From NCBI RefSeq assembly GCF_002211285.1, contig NZ_LOKX01000034.1, positions 186,001 through 250,000 of the forward strand: a stretch of DNA of 64,000 bases, read 5' to 3'. The notes under the pieces were generated by a model. The model was not told the DNA's origin and searched no databases. It was given only the letters and a program-made list of their open reading frames with translations. Shown one piece after another: positions 51,783 through 60,155 of the stretch (positions are counted from its first letter, which is position 1; each line of letters opens with the position of its first letter). Source of the stretch: Rhizobium sp. R635 (GTDB taxonomy: Bacteria > Pseudomonadota > Alphaproteobacteria > Rhizobiales > Rhizobiaceae). The translations under genes were made by a program, and so were the position numbers.

Positions 51783-53081
51783 TTAATCCTCAAACGGATC
51801 GGTCACAAGTATCGTGTCATCCCGCTCCGGGCTGGTGGAAAGGAGCGCGACCGGCGCCCCGATCAGCTCTTCGACCTGGCGAACATACTTGATCGCCTGT
51901 GCCGGAAGATCTGCCCAGCTGCGGGCGCCCACGGTCGATTCCTTCCATCCCTCCAGCGTGATGTAGATCGGTTCGACCCTAGCTTGCGCTGCCTGGCTTG
52001 CGGGAAGATGATCAATCTGTTCGCCGTCGAGCATATAACCGACGCAGATCTTCAATTCTTCGAGGCCGTCGAGCACGTCGAGCTTGGTCAGCGCGATGCC
52101 GGTGATGCCGTTGGTGGCGATCGACTGGCGCACCAGCGCCGCGTCGAACCAGCCGCAGCGACGCTTGCGCCCGGTTACGGTTCCGAATTCATGGCCTTTT
52201 TCGCCGAGGAACTGACCGATCTCGTCCGTGAGCTCGGTCGGGAACGGGCCTTCGCCGACACGCGTCGTATAGGCCTTGGTGATGCCGAGGATATAGCCGA
52301 GCGAGCCGGGGCCCATTCCGGAACCTGCGGCGGCCTGGCCGGCCACAGTGTTAGACGAGGTCACGAAGGGATAAGTGCCGTGGTCGATGTCGAGCAGGCT
52401 GCCCTGCGCGCCCTCGAACAGGATGCGGGCGCCCTTGCGGCGCTCCTTGTCGAGCAGCAGCCAGACGGTATCGCGGAAGGGCAGCACCCGATCGGCGATC
52501 GAAGTCAGCTCCTCCATGATCGCCTGATGGCTGACTTCGGCAACGCCGAGGCCGCGGCGAAGCGCGTTGTGATGCGTCAGAATGCGATCGACCTTGCCGG
52601 AAAGGCTTTCGAGATCGGCAAGGTCCATGACGCGGATGGCGCGGCGGCCGACCTTGTCTTCATAGGCCGGGCCGATGCCGCGGCGGGTCGTGCCGATCTT
52701 GGTGCCGCTGTTCGAGGCCGCATCCTCGCGCATCGCGTCGAGCTCGCGGTGCAGCGACAGGATGAGCGTCGCATTGTCGGCGATGCGCAGATTGTCGGGC
52801 GTAACCGTCACGCCCTGCGCTTCCAGCCGGCCGATCTCGGCGATCAGCGCGTGCGGATCGACGACGACGCCGTTGCCGATCACGGCCATCTTGCCGGGGC
52901 GCACGACGCCGGAGGGCAGCAGCGAGAGTTTGTAGCTCGTGCCGTCGATGACGAGCGTATGGCCGGCATTGTGTCCGCCCTGATAGCGCACGACGATATC
53001 CGCACGTTCCGAAAGCCAGTCGACAATCTTGCCCTTGCCTTCATCACCCCATTGCGAACCGACCACGACTACATTCGTCAT
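51783..53081 (-). CDS. purA: Adenylosuccinate synthetase PurA
   Basis: Catalyses the GTP-dependent joining of IMP and aspartate, the first step from IMP to AMP. The 432-residue protein has the signature VVVGSQWGDEGKGKIVDWL (5-23), the GGHNAGHT loop near 37-44, GTTRRGIGPAYEDK near 130-143 and the arginine loop TRVGEGPFPTEL near 305. It is the usual length. It lies upstream of the acidic membrane protein gene. Confidence 0.97.
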   Translation of the reverse strand: MTNVVVVGSQWGDEGKGKIVDWLSERADIVVRYQGGHNAGHTLVIDGTSYKLSLLPSGVVRPGKMAVIGNGVVVDPHALIAEIGRLEAQGVTVTPDNLRIADNATLILSLHRELDAMREDAASNSGTKIGTTRRGIGPAYEDKVGRRAIRVMDLADLESLSGKVDRILTHHNALRRGLGVAEVSHQAIMEELTSIADRVLPFRDTVWLLLDKERRKGARILFEGAQGSLLDIDHGTYPFVTSSNTVAGQAAAGSGMGPGSLGYILGITKAYTTRVGEGPFPTELTDEIGQFLGEKGHEFGTVTGRKRRCGWFDAALVRQSIATNGITGIALTKLDVLDGLEELKICVGYMLDGEQIDHLPASQAAQARVEPIYITLEGWKESTVGARSWADLPAQAIKYVRQVEELIGAPVALLSTSPERDDTILVTDPFED

Positions 53082-53273
53082 CTAACTCTTCCTGTTACCG
53101 GCGCAGAACCGCGCACCTGCTCAAACCCGCGCATCTATAAAGCTTTGTTTTTGGGAAAGCGACCCTGTTGTCACAGCCGATTGGGCTTTTTACGTGACAA
53201 ATCAGCAGCCGGCAGGCTATTTCCCCTGAGAAAACGCCGCTTGGCGGTCGCAAAAAGACGAGGAAGAAAGCTC

Positions 53274-54191
53274 TTGCAAGCCACGGCCTATATCTGCCTC
53301 GTCATCGCCACCCTCTGCTGGGGCGGCAACTCCGTCGCCGGCAAGCTTGCGGTCGGGCATATCAGCCCGATGATGCTGACCTTCCTGCGCTGGTTCCTCG
53401 CCGTCGCACTGATCGCCTCGATTTCGCTGCCGCAGTTGAAAAAGGACTGGCCCGTGGCGAGGAAAAATCTGCCGCTGCTCCTTTGCTACGGCGCCATCGG
53501 CTACACACTCTTCAACGCCATGCTCTATTCGGCCGTGCAATATACGACAGCGATCAACGTCGCCATCGAGCAGGCCGGCATTCCGATGCTGATCTTCCTG
53601 TTGAATTTCTTCTTTTTCCGCACCGGAATCTCGCTGGCGCAATGTCTCGGCTTCGGTATGACGCTGGTGGGCGTGGCGCTGACGGCCGCCCATGGCGACC
53701 TCACGACGCTGCTGCAATTGCAGCTCAATCGCGGTGACGGGCTCATGCTGGTCGCCATCGCTGCCTATTCGCTCTACACCATCCTCCTGCGCTGGAAGCC
53801 GCCGGTCGATTGGCGCACCCTGATGGCTTTCCCGGCCTTCGCCGCCATGCTGACCTCGCTGCCGCTGCTTCTTTGGGAGATCAGCCGCGGCGCCGCGCAG
53901 TGGCCGGACCAGGCCGGTTGGAGCATCACTCTCTACACGGCGATCTTTCCCTCGCTGCTGGCGCAGATCCTCTACATCAAGGGCGTCGAGGCTATCGGCG
54001 CCAACCGCGCCGGCCTCTTCATCAATCTCGTGCCGGTGTTCGGAACGTTGCTCTCCGTCGTACTGATCGGAGAAAGGCTTCAGTCTTTCCACATGGTCGC
54101 GCTGATGCTGACGCTCGGCGGCATCGCGATCGCCGAAAAGGGCAGGCCGAAAGCGTCCGCTCCCACCGTGCCCGCGTCGCCTGTGGATTAA
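53274..54191 (+). CDS. EamA/DMT-superfamily permease
   Basis: A 305-residue transporter with ten predicted TM helices in two EamA repeats. Repeat 1 begins LVIATLCWGGNSVAGKL; repeat 2 begins LMLVAIAAYSLYTILLRWK and ends with EAIGANRAGLFINLVPVFG and LIGERL. Export of a small metabolite is the family role; the substrate is unknown. The start is TTG 53274, with AGGAAGAAAG upstream, since no ATG fits. It ends in a 4-base convergent overlap with the next gene. Confidence 0.88.
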   Translation: MQATAYICLVIATLCWGGNSVAGKLAVGHISPMMLTFLRWFLAVALIASISLPQLKKDWPVARKNLPLLLCYGAIGYTLFNAMLYSAVQYTTAINVAIEQAGIPMLIFLLNFFFFRTGISLAQCLGFGMTLVGVALTAAHGDLTTLLQLQLNRGDGLMLVAIAAYSLYTILLRWKPPVDWRTLMAFPAFAAMLTSLPLLLWEISRGAAQWPDQAGWSITLYTAIFPSLLAQILYIKGVEAIGANRAGLFINLVPVFGTLLSVVLIGERLQSFHMVALMLTLGGIAIAEKGRPKASAPTVPASPVD

Positions 54192-55039
54192 CCAAGCTCC
54201 AGCGTCGTCACCCCGAAGACGTGTTTCAGCGGGATCACCGGGGCCGGTCCGCGATACATCCGCATGGTCTCGAACACCGGCTGAAGGCCCATGGCTTCGG
54301 CAAGCGCCGCCGCCTCGCGGTTCTCGGCGGGAATGTCGATGAAGATCGAAGCCCCCTTGGCCTCGGGGATCAGTTCGGCAAGCAGCGCCGCGGCGCTGTC
54401 GGCGTCATTGGCAAAGAGCGGGCCGATCTTATAGCCCTCGTAGCAGCGGCGGATCGTGCCGTAGCCGCGGATCTTGTGGCTCTTGCGCACCACCGCCGTC
54501 CGGCGCCCCTTGCGGCCGGTGCACCAGGCAGCGAGGAAAGCGTCGCGCGGCTGCGGAAAGATCGCCGAATCGTAGCGCTGCAGCCCTTCGAGGCGTGAAT
54601 CCAGCACCGGCTGCGCAACGAGCGTCGAGACCGGCAGGGAGGTGGGAACGCCACCGTAGCGAATGGTGGAATAGGCAGGCTCGAAGCCTGCCTTGCGGTA
54701 ATTTTCCTGCTGTGCGGCAACGCCGTCGAGGCCGATCGTCCGGCCTTCCGCCGTGGCGATCCCCGTCTCCCAGATCGCCTTGCCGTAACCTTTGCCGCGA
54801 AAATCCGGATGGACGATGTAGAGGCCGAGAAAGGCGAAACTATCGCCATATTTGACGACCGAAATCGAGCCGACCGGGACTTCACCGATGGAGCCGACGA
54901 AAAATCCAGACGGATCGGCTTCGAGGAACGCGAGCGAATCGTCGAGGCCGGGGTTCCAGCCCTCCTGACGCGCCCATTCGAGCACGAGCTCCAGTTCGCC
55001 GGGCCGCATCGAACGAACGGCAAATTCCCCCGAATTCAT
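54188..55039 (-). CDS. Two-domain GNAT acetyltransferase
   Basis: A 283-residue protein. Residues about 5-140 are a GNAT domain (FLGLYIVHPDFRGKGYGKAI with the acetyl-CoA loop; LDGVAAQQENYRKAGF). Residues 150-283 form a second, related acetyltransferase-like domain (GYGTIRRCYEGYKIGPLFAN; AALAEAMGLQPVFETMRMYR). Such pairs modify small amines or are regulators. No substrate can be named. The 298-base interval after it (55040-55337) holds no feature I can support. Confidence 0.88.
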   Translation of the reverse strand: MNSGEFAVRSMRPGELELVLEWARQEGWNPGLDDSLAFLEADPSGFFVGSIGEVPVGSISVVKYGDSFAFLGLYIVHPDFRGKGYGKAIWETGIATAEGRTIGLDGVAAQQENYRKAGFEPAYSTIRYGGVPTSLPVSTLVAQPVLDSRLEGLQRYDSAIFPQPRDAFLAAWCTGRKGRRTAVVRKSHKIRGYGTIRRCYEGYKIGPLFANDADSAAALLAELIPEAKGASIFIDIPAENREAAALAEAMGLQPVFETMRMYRGPAPVIPLKHVFGVTTLELG

Positions 55040-55337
55040 GCGACTTTCCCAGATTTAATGTCCCGCAAGTCCATCCCGGCAACGGCAAAGCAATTGTCAG
55101 GCCCCGGCTCCCCGATTGCACCCGCAAATGATGGAGAAGCCGCGCGCTCATGGTCTTGGCGACGCGTATAGTCATCTTTGATGCAATGCAGAAAGCTTCA
55201 TTTCCGCATTACCATGAAACAGGGGCGTTGCAAGCTCAAGAAAATGACTTGCGCGCCAATTATCTTCCTGCCGGTGGGAGCAAAACGCCGCACCGAAGAG
55301 ATATCGCCCGCCCGCTTTTAAAAGCTGGGGAAGCATC

Positions 55338-57155
55338 TCAACCGCCCATCGCGGCCTTTTGCTTTTCGGCACCGCTCGTCATCGACGAAAAAAGCCGGTC
55401 CATCTCGGCCGCCGGGGCGGGATAACCGAACGCATAACCCTGCAGGCCTTCGCAACCGAGGTCGGCCAGCACGACGGCATGGGCTTCGGTCTCGATGCCT
55501 TCGGCGATCACCTCGACATCGAGCGCCTTGGCGATTTCCACGATCGACCCGACCACGCGGCGCTGCTCGGCGGAGCTGACGACCTCCTTGACGAGCTGAC
55601 GGTCGATCTTCAGCCGTTTCGGCCGCAGCTTGACGAGACCGATCAGCGAGGCGTGGCCCGATCCGAAATCGTCGATCTCGATGTCGATGCCCATTTGCTT
55701 GATATCGTCGATATGCTCGAGCAGCTTCTCGTCGCTGTCGTCGAGGAAAATGGTCTCGATCAGCTCGAAAGCGATGACGCCGCGCGGGATATCGAGTTTC
55801 TTCAGCTTGCCGAGCAGCGCCGGATCGGCAAGGCGGGACGCCGAGATATTGACGGCGATGCGTGGAACCGCGACGCCGCGCAGCAGCCAGAACAGCCGGT
55901 CTTCGAGAACGCTTTTCAGGATCGCCGCATCGATCTCCGCCGAAAGCCCGTGCTCGTCGGCGACCTTCAGGAATACTCCCGGCGCAAGCACGCCCCTGTC
56001 AGGATGCTTCCAGCGGGCCAGCGCCTCGAAGCCGATGACCTCCCGCGTCCGGGCATCGAGCTGCACCTGATAATAGGGAACGATTTCGCCCCGCTCCAGC
56101 CCGAGCTTCAGCTCCTCGGCGAGGCGGCGCTTGGAGCGCAGATCCTCCTGCAATTGCCGCGTGAAGAATTCGACGCGGTTGCGTCCGAGCTTTTTGGCCT
56201 GGTAGAGCGCCAGGTCGGATTCGGCAAGCAGGTTGCGCGCCCGCCGGTCGCCGCTCCAGGAAACGCCGATCGAGGCGCCGGAGTGCAACATCTGCTCGCC
56301 GAAGCGGATCTTCTTCCGCAGCCGCCGCTGGAGGTCTTCGGTGATCGCCTTCAATTCGGCGAGGTCGGTGAAATTGACCAGAACGATGACGAATTCGTCG
56401 CCGCCGACACGGGCGACCATGCCGTTGGCGGGAATGGCGGCGGTGATGCGAAGGGCTGCGGCTCTCAGCACCGCGTCGCCCGCCGCATGGCCGTGGCTGT
56501 CATTGATCTGCTTGAACTGGTCGAGGTCGAGATGCAGCACGCCAAGCGTCGTGATGCTCCGGTCGGTGGGCAGCTCCGCGAGCCGCTTGTCCAGAAGGCG
56601 GCGGTTCGGCAGGCCAGTGAGATAATCGTGATCGGCGACATGCTCGATGCGGGCATTGCTCTCCTCGAGCGCCAGCGCCCTCGCCTCGGCCATCATCTTC
56701 TGCCGTTCGAGTTCCGCATTGAGCTGCACGTCGGCAGTGACGTCCCATTCGGCTCCGATGAAAGAGGGCGCGCCCTCCGCGTCGACGTAGAAATGCGCGC
56801 GCGAGCGCAGATGGCGGATTTCGCCGCTCCGCAGCACGATCCGGAATTGCGAGTTGTAAGCACCTCGCGCCGCGATCGCCTGGTCGAAGTCGCGTTCGGC
56901 CCGCTCGCGATCATCGGGATGGATCGCATTCGACCAGAACCAGGCCGGCACATGCCGGCATGTCTCGCCGGTTTCGTAGAGCCGGTGCATCTGCGCATCC
57001 CATAAGATCCCGTCCTTGGCGATGCTGTGCTCCCAGACACCGATCTGGGATGCATCGAGGGCGAGTTCGAGCCGGCGCAGAAGATCCTGAAACTCTTGTT
57101 CGGATCGTGTGGCTTTGTTTTCTGGCAACGCGGTCTCAGCCTTGGAAGCTTCCAT
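55338..57155 (-). CDS. PAS-GGDEF-EAL cyclic-di-GMP protein
   Basis: A 605-residue cytoplasmic protein. The PAS domain is at about 25-145 (LALDASQIGVWEHSIAKDG; HLRSRAHFYVDAEGAPSFIG). The GGDEF domain is at 170-340, with DYLTGLPNRRLLD and the intact RVGGDEF near 253. The EAL domain is at 350-595, with VIGFEALARWKHPDRG and IDDFGSGHASLIGLVKLRPK. Both active-site motifs look intact, so it may make and break c-di-GMP or be switched by a PAS ligand. No I-site RxxD is seen before GGDEF (PANG there). No strong ribosome site precedes ATG 57155. Confidence 0.93.
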   Translation of the reverse strand: MEASKAETALPENKATRSEQEFQDLLRRLELALDASQIGVWEHSIAKDGILWDAQMHRLYETGETCRHVPAWFWSNAIHPDDRERAERDFDQAIAARGAYNSQFRIVLRSGEIRHLRSRAHFYVDAEGAPSFIGAEWDVTADVQLNAELERQKMMAEARALALEESNARIEHVADHDYLTGLPNRRLLDKRLAELPTDRSITTLGVLHLDLDQFKQINDSHGHAAGDAVLRAAALRITAAIPANGMVARVGGDEFVIVLVNFTDLAELKAITEDLQRRLRKKIRFGEQMLHSGASIGVSWSGDRRARNLLAESDLALYQAKKLGRNRVEFFTRQLQEDLRSKRRLAEELKLGLERGEIVPYYQVQLDARTREVIGFEALARWKHPDRGVLAPGVFLKVADEHGLSAEIDAAILKSVLEDRLFWLLRGVAVPRIAVNISASRLADPALLGKLKKLDIPRGVIAFELIETIFLDDSDEKLLEHIDDIKQMGIDIEIDDFGSGHASLIGLVKLRPKRLKIDRQLVKEVVSSAEQRRVVGSIVEIAKALDVEVIAEGIETEAHAVVLADLGCEGLQGYAFGYPAPAAEMDRLFSSMTSGAEKQKAAMGG

Positions 57156-57295
57156 ATTTGCAATATGGTCTCAGGCCGGCATTAAAGAAGCCTTGTCCCA
57201 ATGCCCGAACTAGTGACTAGGTGAACTGTTCGTTACGACTTCCCCTTTTGGATCAAAGGGGTTGCAGTCCGCCCTTAAAACCGTCGTCCTCCAGA

Positions 57296-59080
57296 TCAGT
57301 GGTTGTGCCGTGGCGGAGTCTTGGCGATCTGGCGGAACTCAGCCGCCCCTTCGAGCACCGCGCCGTCCGAAAGCTGCGTGACCGAGCGGCGGTAGATCCG
57401 CTGCCACGGCGTCGCATCCGCCGGCACCGGCGGAATGCCGTCGCCCTTGCGCCGCTCGATCTCGGCCTCGTCGACCAGCATGTCGCAGCGCCCCTCATTG
57501 AAGTCGATGCGAATGATGTCGCCGGTGCGAAGCCAGGCAAGACCGCCGCCGGCGGCACTTTCCGGCGAGGCGTTGAGGATCGAGGGGCTGTCGGCCGTGC
57601 CCGACTGGCGGCCATCGCCGATCGTCGGCAGGCTGCGGATGCCGCGCTTCAGCAGATGATCCGGCGGCTGCATGTTGACGACCTCCGCCGAACCCGGCCA
57701 GCCGAGCGGCCCCGCGCCGCGGATGGCGAGAATGGTATTCTCGTCAATGCCGAGTTCAGGATCGTTGATGCGCTTGTGATAATCCTCCGACCCGTCGAAA
57801 ACCACCGCCCTGCCCTCGAAGATACCTTCCCGCCCGGGCTCCTGGAGGTAGCGGCGGCGGAAATCCTCCGAGACGACACTCATTTTCATGATGGCGAAAT
57901 CGAAGAGATTACCCTTGAGGACGAGGAAACCGGCCCGCTCCTTCAGCGGTTCGCCGAACGGCCGGATGACCTCGCGGTCGCTGGCCTCGCGCCCTTCGAG
58001 GTTTTCGGCCATCGTCCTGCCGGTCACGGTGCGACAGTTGCCGTCGAGCTTTCCGGCCTGCAGCAGCTCCCACATGATCGCCGGCGTGCCGCCGGCGCGG
58101 TGATAGCGTTCGCCCAGATAGGCGCCCGCCGGCTGGACATTGGCAAGTAGCGGAATATCGAAGCCGTGCACCTGCCAGTCGTCGGCACGGAGTTCCACGC
58201 CGGCGTGCTTGGCCATGGCGGCCAGATGCGGCTGCGCGTTGGTCGAGCCGCCGATCGCCGAATTGGTGCGGATCGCGTTGAGAAAAGCCTCGCGCGTCAG
58301 GATATCCGAGGGCTTCAGATCCTCGAAGACGATCTCGACGGCACGCCGCCCGGTGCGATAGGCCATCTGGCCGCGCTCGCGGTAAGCAGCCGGAATGGCG
58401 CCGCAGCCGGTCAATGAAAGGCCGAGCGCTTCGGCGAGCGCGTTCATCGTCGAAGCCGTGCCCATCGTATTGCAATGGCCGACCGAAGGTGCGGAATCGA
58501 GCGCGGCCTGCAGGAACTCTTCCCGGTCGATCTCGCCTGCCGCATATTTCCGCCGCATCCGCCAGATCACCGTGCCGGAGCCGACCAACTCTCCCTCGTG
58601 CCAGCCGTCGAGCATCGGTCCGCCGGAGAGCACGATCGCCGGAATATCGACCGTCGAGGCCGCCATGATCGCCGAAGGCGTGGTCTTGTCGCAGCCGGTC
58701 GTCAGCACCACGCCGTCGAGCGGATAGCCGTAGAGGATTTCGACGAGGCCGAGATAGGCAAGGTTGCGGTCGAGGGCCGCCGTCGGGCGCTTGCAGTTTT
58801 CGAAGATCGGATGGGTGGGAAATTCGATCGGAATGCCGCCGGCGTCGCGAATGCCGTCACGCACGCGCTTGGCAAGCTCCACATGCACCCTGTTGCAGGG
58901 CGTGAGATCGCTGCCGCTTTGGGCAATCCCGATGATCGGCTTGCCGGAGCGCAGTTCCTCCGGCGTGATGCCGTAATTCATGAAGCGCTCGAGATAGAGC
59001 GCCGCCATGTCGATGTGATCGGGATTGTCGAACCAGTCCTGTGAACGCAGGCGGCGTTTCCTCGATTGGCTGTCCGTCAC
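57296..59080 (-). CDS. xylD: D-xylonate dehydratase (IlvD/Edd family)
   Basis: A 594-residue iron-sulfur dehydratase. The cysteines for the cluster are in SDLTPCNRVH, LTTGCDKTTPSAIMA and GHCNTMGTAS. The N-terminal FDNPDHIDMAALYLERFMNY and the C-terminal TPPRHNH end closely match the Caulobacter D-xylonate dehydratase from memory. It should turn D-xylonate into 2-keto-3-deoxy-xylonate. A related sugar acid (L-arabonate) cannot be excluded. It overlaps the upstream dehydrogenase gene by 4 bases and is the last gene on this strand before the GGDEF/EAL gene. Confidence 0.88.
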   Translation of the reverse strand: MTDSQSRKRRLRSQDWFDNPDHIDMAALYLERFMNYGITPEELRSGKPIIGIAQSGSDLTPCNRVHVELAKRVRDGIRDAGGIPIEFPTHPIFENCKRPTAALDRNLAYLGLVEILYGYPLDGVVLTTGCDKTTPSAIMAASTVDIPAIVLSGGPMLDGWHEGELVGSGTVIWRMRRKYAAGEIDREEFLQAALDSAPSVGHCNTMGTASTMNALAEALGLSLTGCGAIPAAYRERGQMAYRTGRRAVEIVFEDLKPSDILTREAFLNAIRTNSAIGGSTNAQPHLAAMAKHAGVELRADDWQVHGFDIPLLANVQPAGAYLGERYHRAGGTPAIMWELLQAGKLDGNCRTVTGRTMAENLEGREASDREVIRPFGEPLKERAGFLVLKGNLFDFAIMKMSVVSEDFRRRYLQEPGREGIFEGRAVVFDGSEDYHKRINDPELGIDENTILAIRGAGPLGWPGSAEVVNMQPPDHLLKRGIRSLPTIGDGRQSGTADSPSILNASPESAAGGGLAWLRTGDIIRIDFNEGRCDMLVDEAEIERRKGDGIPPVPADATPWQRIYRRSVTQLSDGAVLEGAAEFRQIAKTPPRHNH

Positions 59081-59988
59081 CGTTTTCCTCCCGGCCGCCC
59101 ATTCTTCTCTTCGAGATGGAGAAGCAGGCCGCTGTGATCCTTCTCACCATTGCCGTTGGCGACGAATTCGCCGAATTCGGCGTGGACTGCGGCTGTCAAA
59201 GGCAGCGTCAACGACAGGGCCTCTGCCGTTTCCATGGCGGCATTCAGATCTTTCAATTGGTTGGTGGACGAACCGCCGGGCGCAAACTGGCGCTCGACCA
59301 TGCGCTTGCCATGGAGATCAAGGATGCGGCTTTCGGCAAAACCGCCGCGAATGGCGTCCCGGAAGGCTGCCGGCGAGCCGCCGCCCGCCGCAATCAGCAT
59401 CATCGCCTCGGCGACGGCGCCGATCGTCACCGCGACGATCTGCTGGTTGGCGAGCTTGGCGAGCTGGCCCGATCCGCTCGGGCCGACACGGGTGACGCGC
59501 CCCATCGGCGCAAAGACGTCATGAAGCCCTTCGATCACCGCCTCGTCGCCGCCCGCCATGATCGCGAGCGTACCGGCCTCCGCTCCGACGACGCCGCCGG
59601 AGACCGGCGCATCGACATGACCGATGCCGCGTTCGGCAAGCCTCGCCGCGTGGTCGCGGGCAAAATGCGGGGCGATCGAGCTCATGTCGATAACGGTGGC
59701 ACCGGGGGGCATCGCTTCGGCCGCGCCGCCGTCGAACAGCACCTTCCCCACCGCTTCGGCGTTCGTCAGCATGGTGATGACGACATCGGCGCCCGAAACG
59801 GCATCGCCCGGCGTTTGCGCGCGGACCGCGCCGTCCGCCACCAGCACCTCGGCCTTGCCGGGATCGCGATTCCAGACCGTGACGGCAAAGCCCGCGCCGA
59901 TCAGCCGGCGAGCCATCGGCGCGCCCATCAGGCCTGTGCCGAGAAAGGCGATCTGCCTGCCACCCTGACCTTTACCCGTAGCTGTCAT
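59077..59988 (-). CDS. NAD(P)-dependent beta-hydroxyacid dehydrogenase (HIBADH family)
   Basis: A 303-residue oxidoreductase. The nucleotide-binding start is IAFLGTGLMGAPMARRLIGA (13-32), the substrate motif DAPVSGGVVGAEAGTLAIM near 126-144, and the catalytic lysine region GQLAKLANQQIVAVTIGAVA near 178. It follows the family pattern of 3-hydroxyisobutyrate or tartronate-semialdehyde dehydrogenases. It lies just upstream of xylD and overlaps it by 4 bases, so the natural partner is a sugar-acid breakdown step. Confidence 0.92.
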   Translation of the reverse strand: MTATGKGQGGRQIAFLGTGLMGAPMARRLIGAGFAVTVWNRDPGKAEVLVADGAVRAQTPGDAVSGADVVITMLTNAEAVGKVLFDGGAAEAMPPGATVIDMSSIAPHFARDHAARLAERGIGHVDAPVSGGVVGAEAGTLAIMAGGDEAVIEGLHDVFAPMGRVTRVGPSGSGQLAKLANQQIVAVTIGAVAEAMMLIAAGGGSPAAFRDAIRGGFAESRILDLHGKRMVERQFAPGGSSTNQLKDLNAAMETAEALSLTLPLTAAVHAEFGEFVANGNGEKDHSGLLLHLEEKNGRPGGKR

Positions 59989-60155
59989 TCAGTCCTCCCA
60001 ACTGTTGCCCGTCTTTGATAGTCCCCTCGCCCACCGATGCAAATCGTTTTAATCGACGGAACGCATTTTGTCGGATGCTGGAAGCATGCGCAAAACGATA
60101 CGGGCGAGAACCGAAGTTCCCGCCCGATTTACTCGACAAAGGAAGGTTGATTTCG

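Noticed and set aside
51777..53273. Plus-strand extension of the EamA gene across purA
   Set aside because: The frame is open only because it is antisense to purA; the TTG at 53274 with a ribosome site begins the first TM helix.
55314..55325. 12-base palindrome GCTTTTAAAAGC
   Set aside because: Too short and isolated in an otherwise featureless gap to assign a function.
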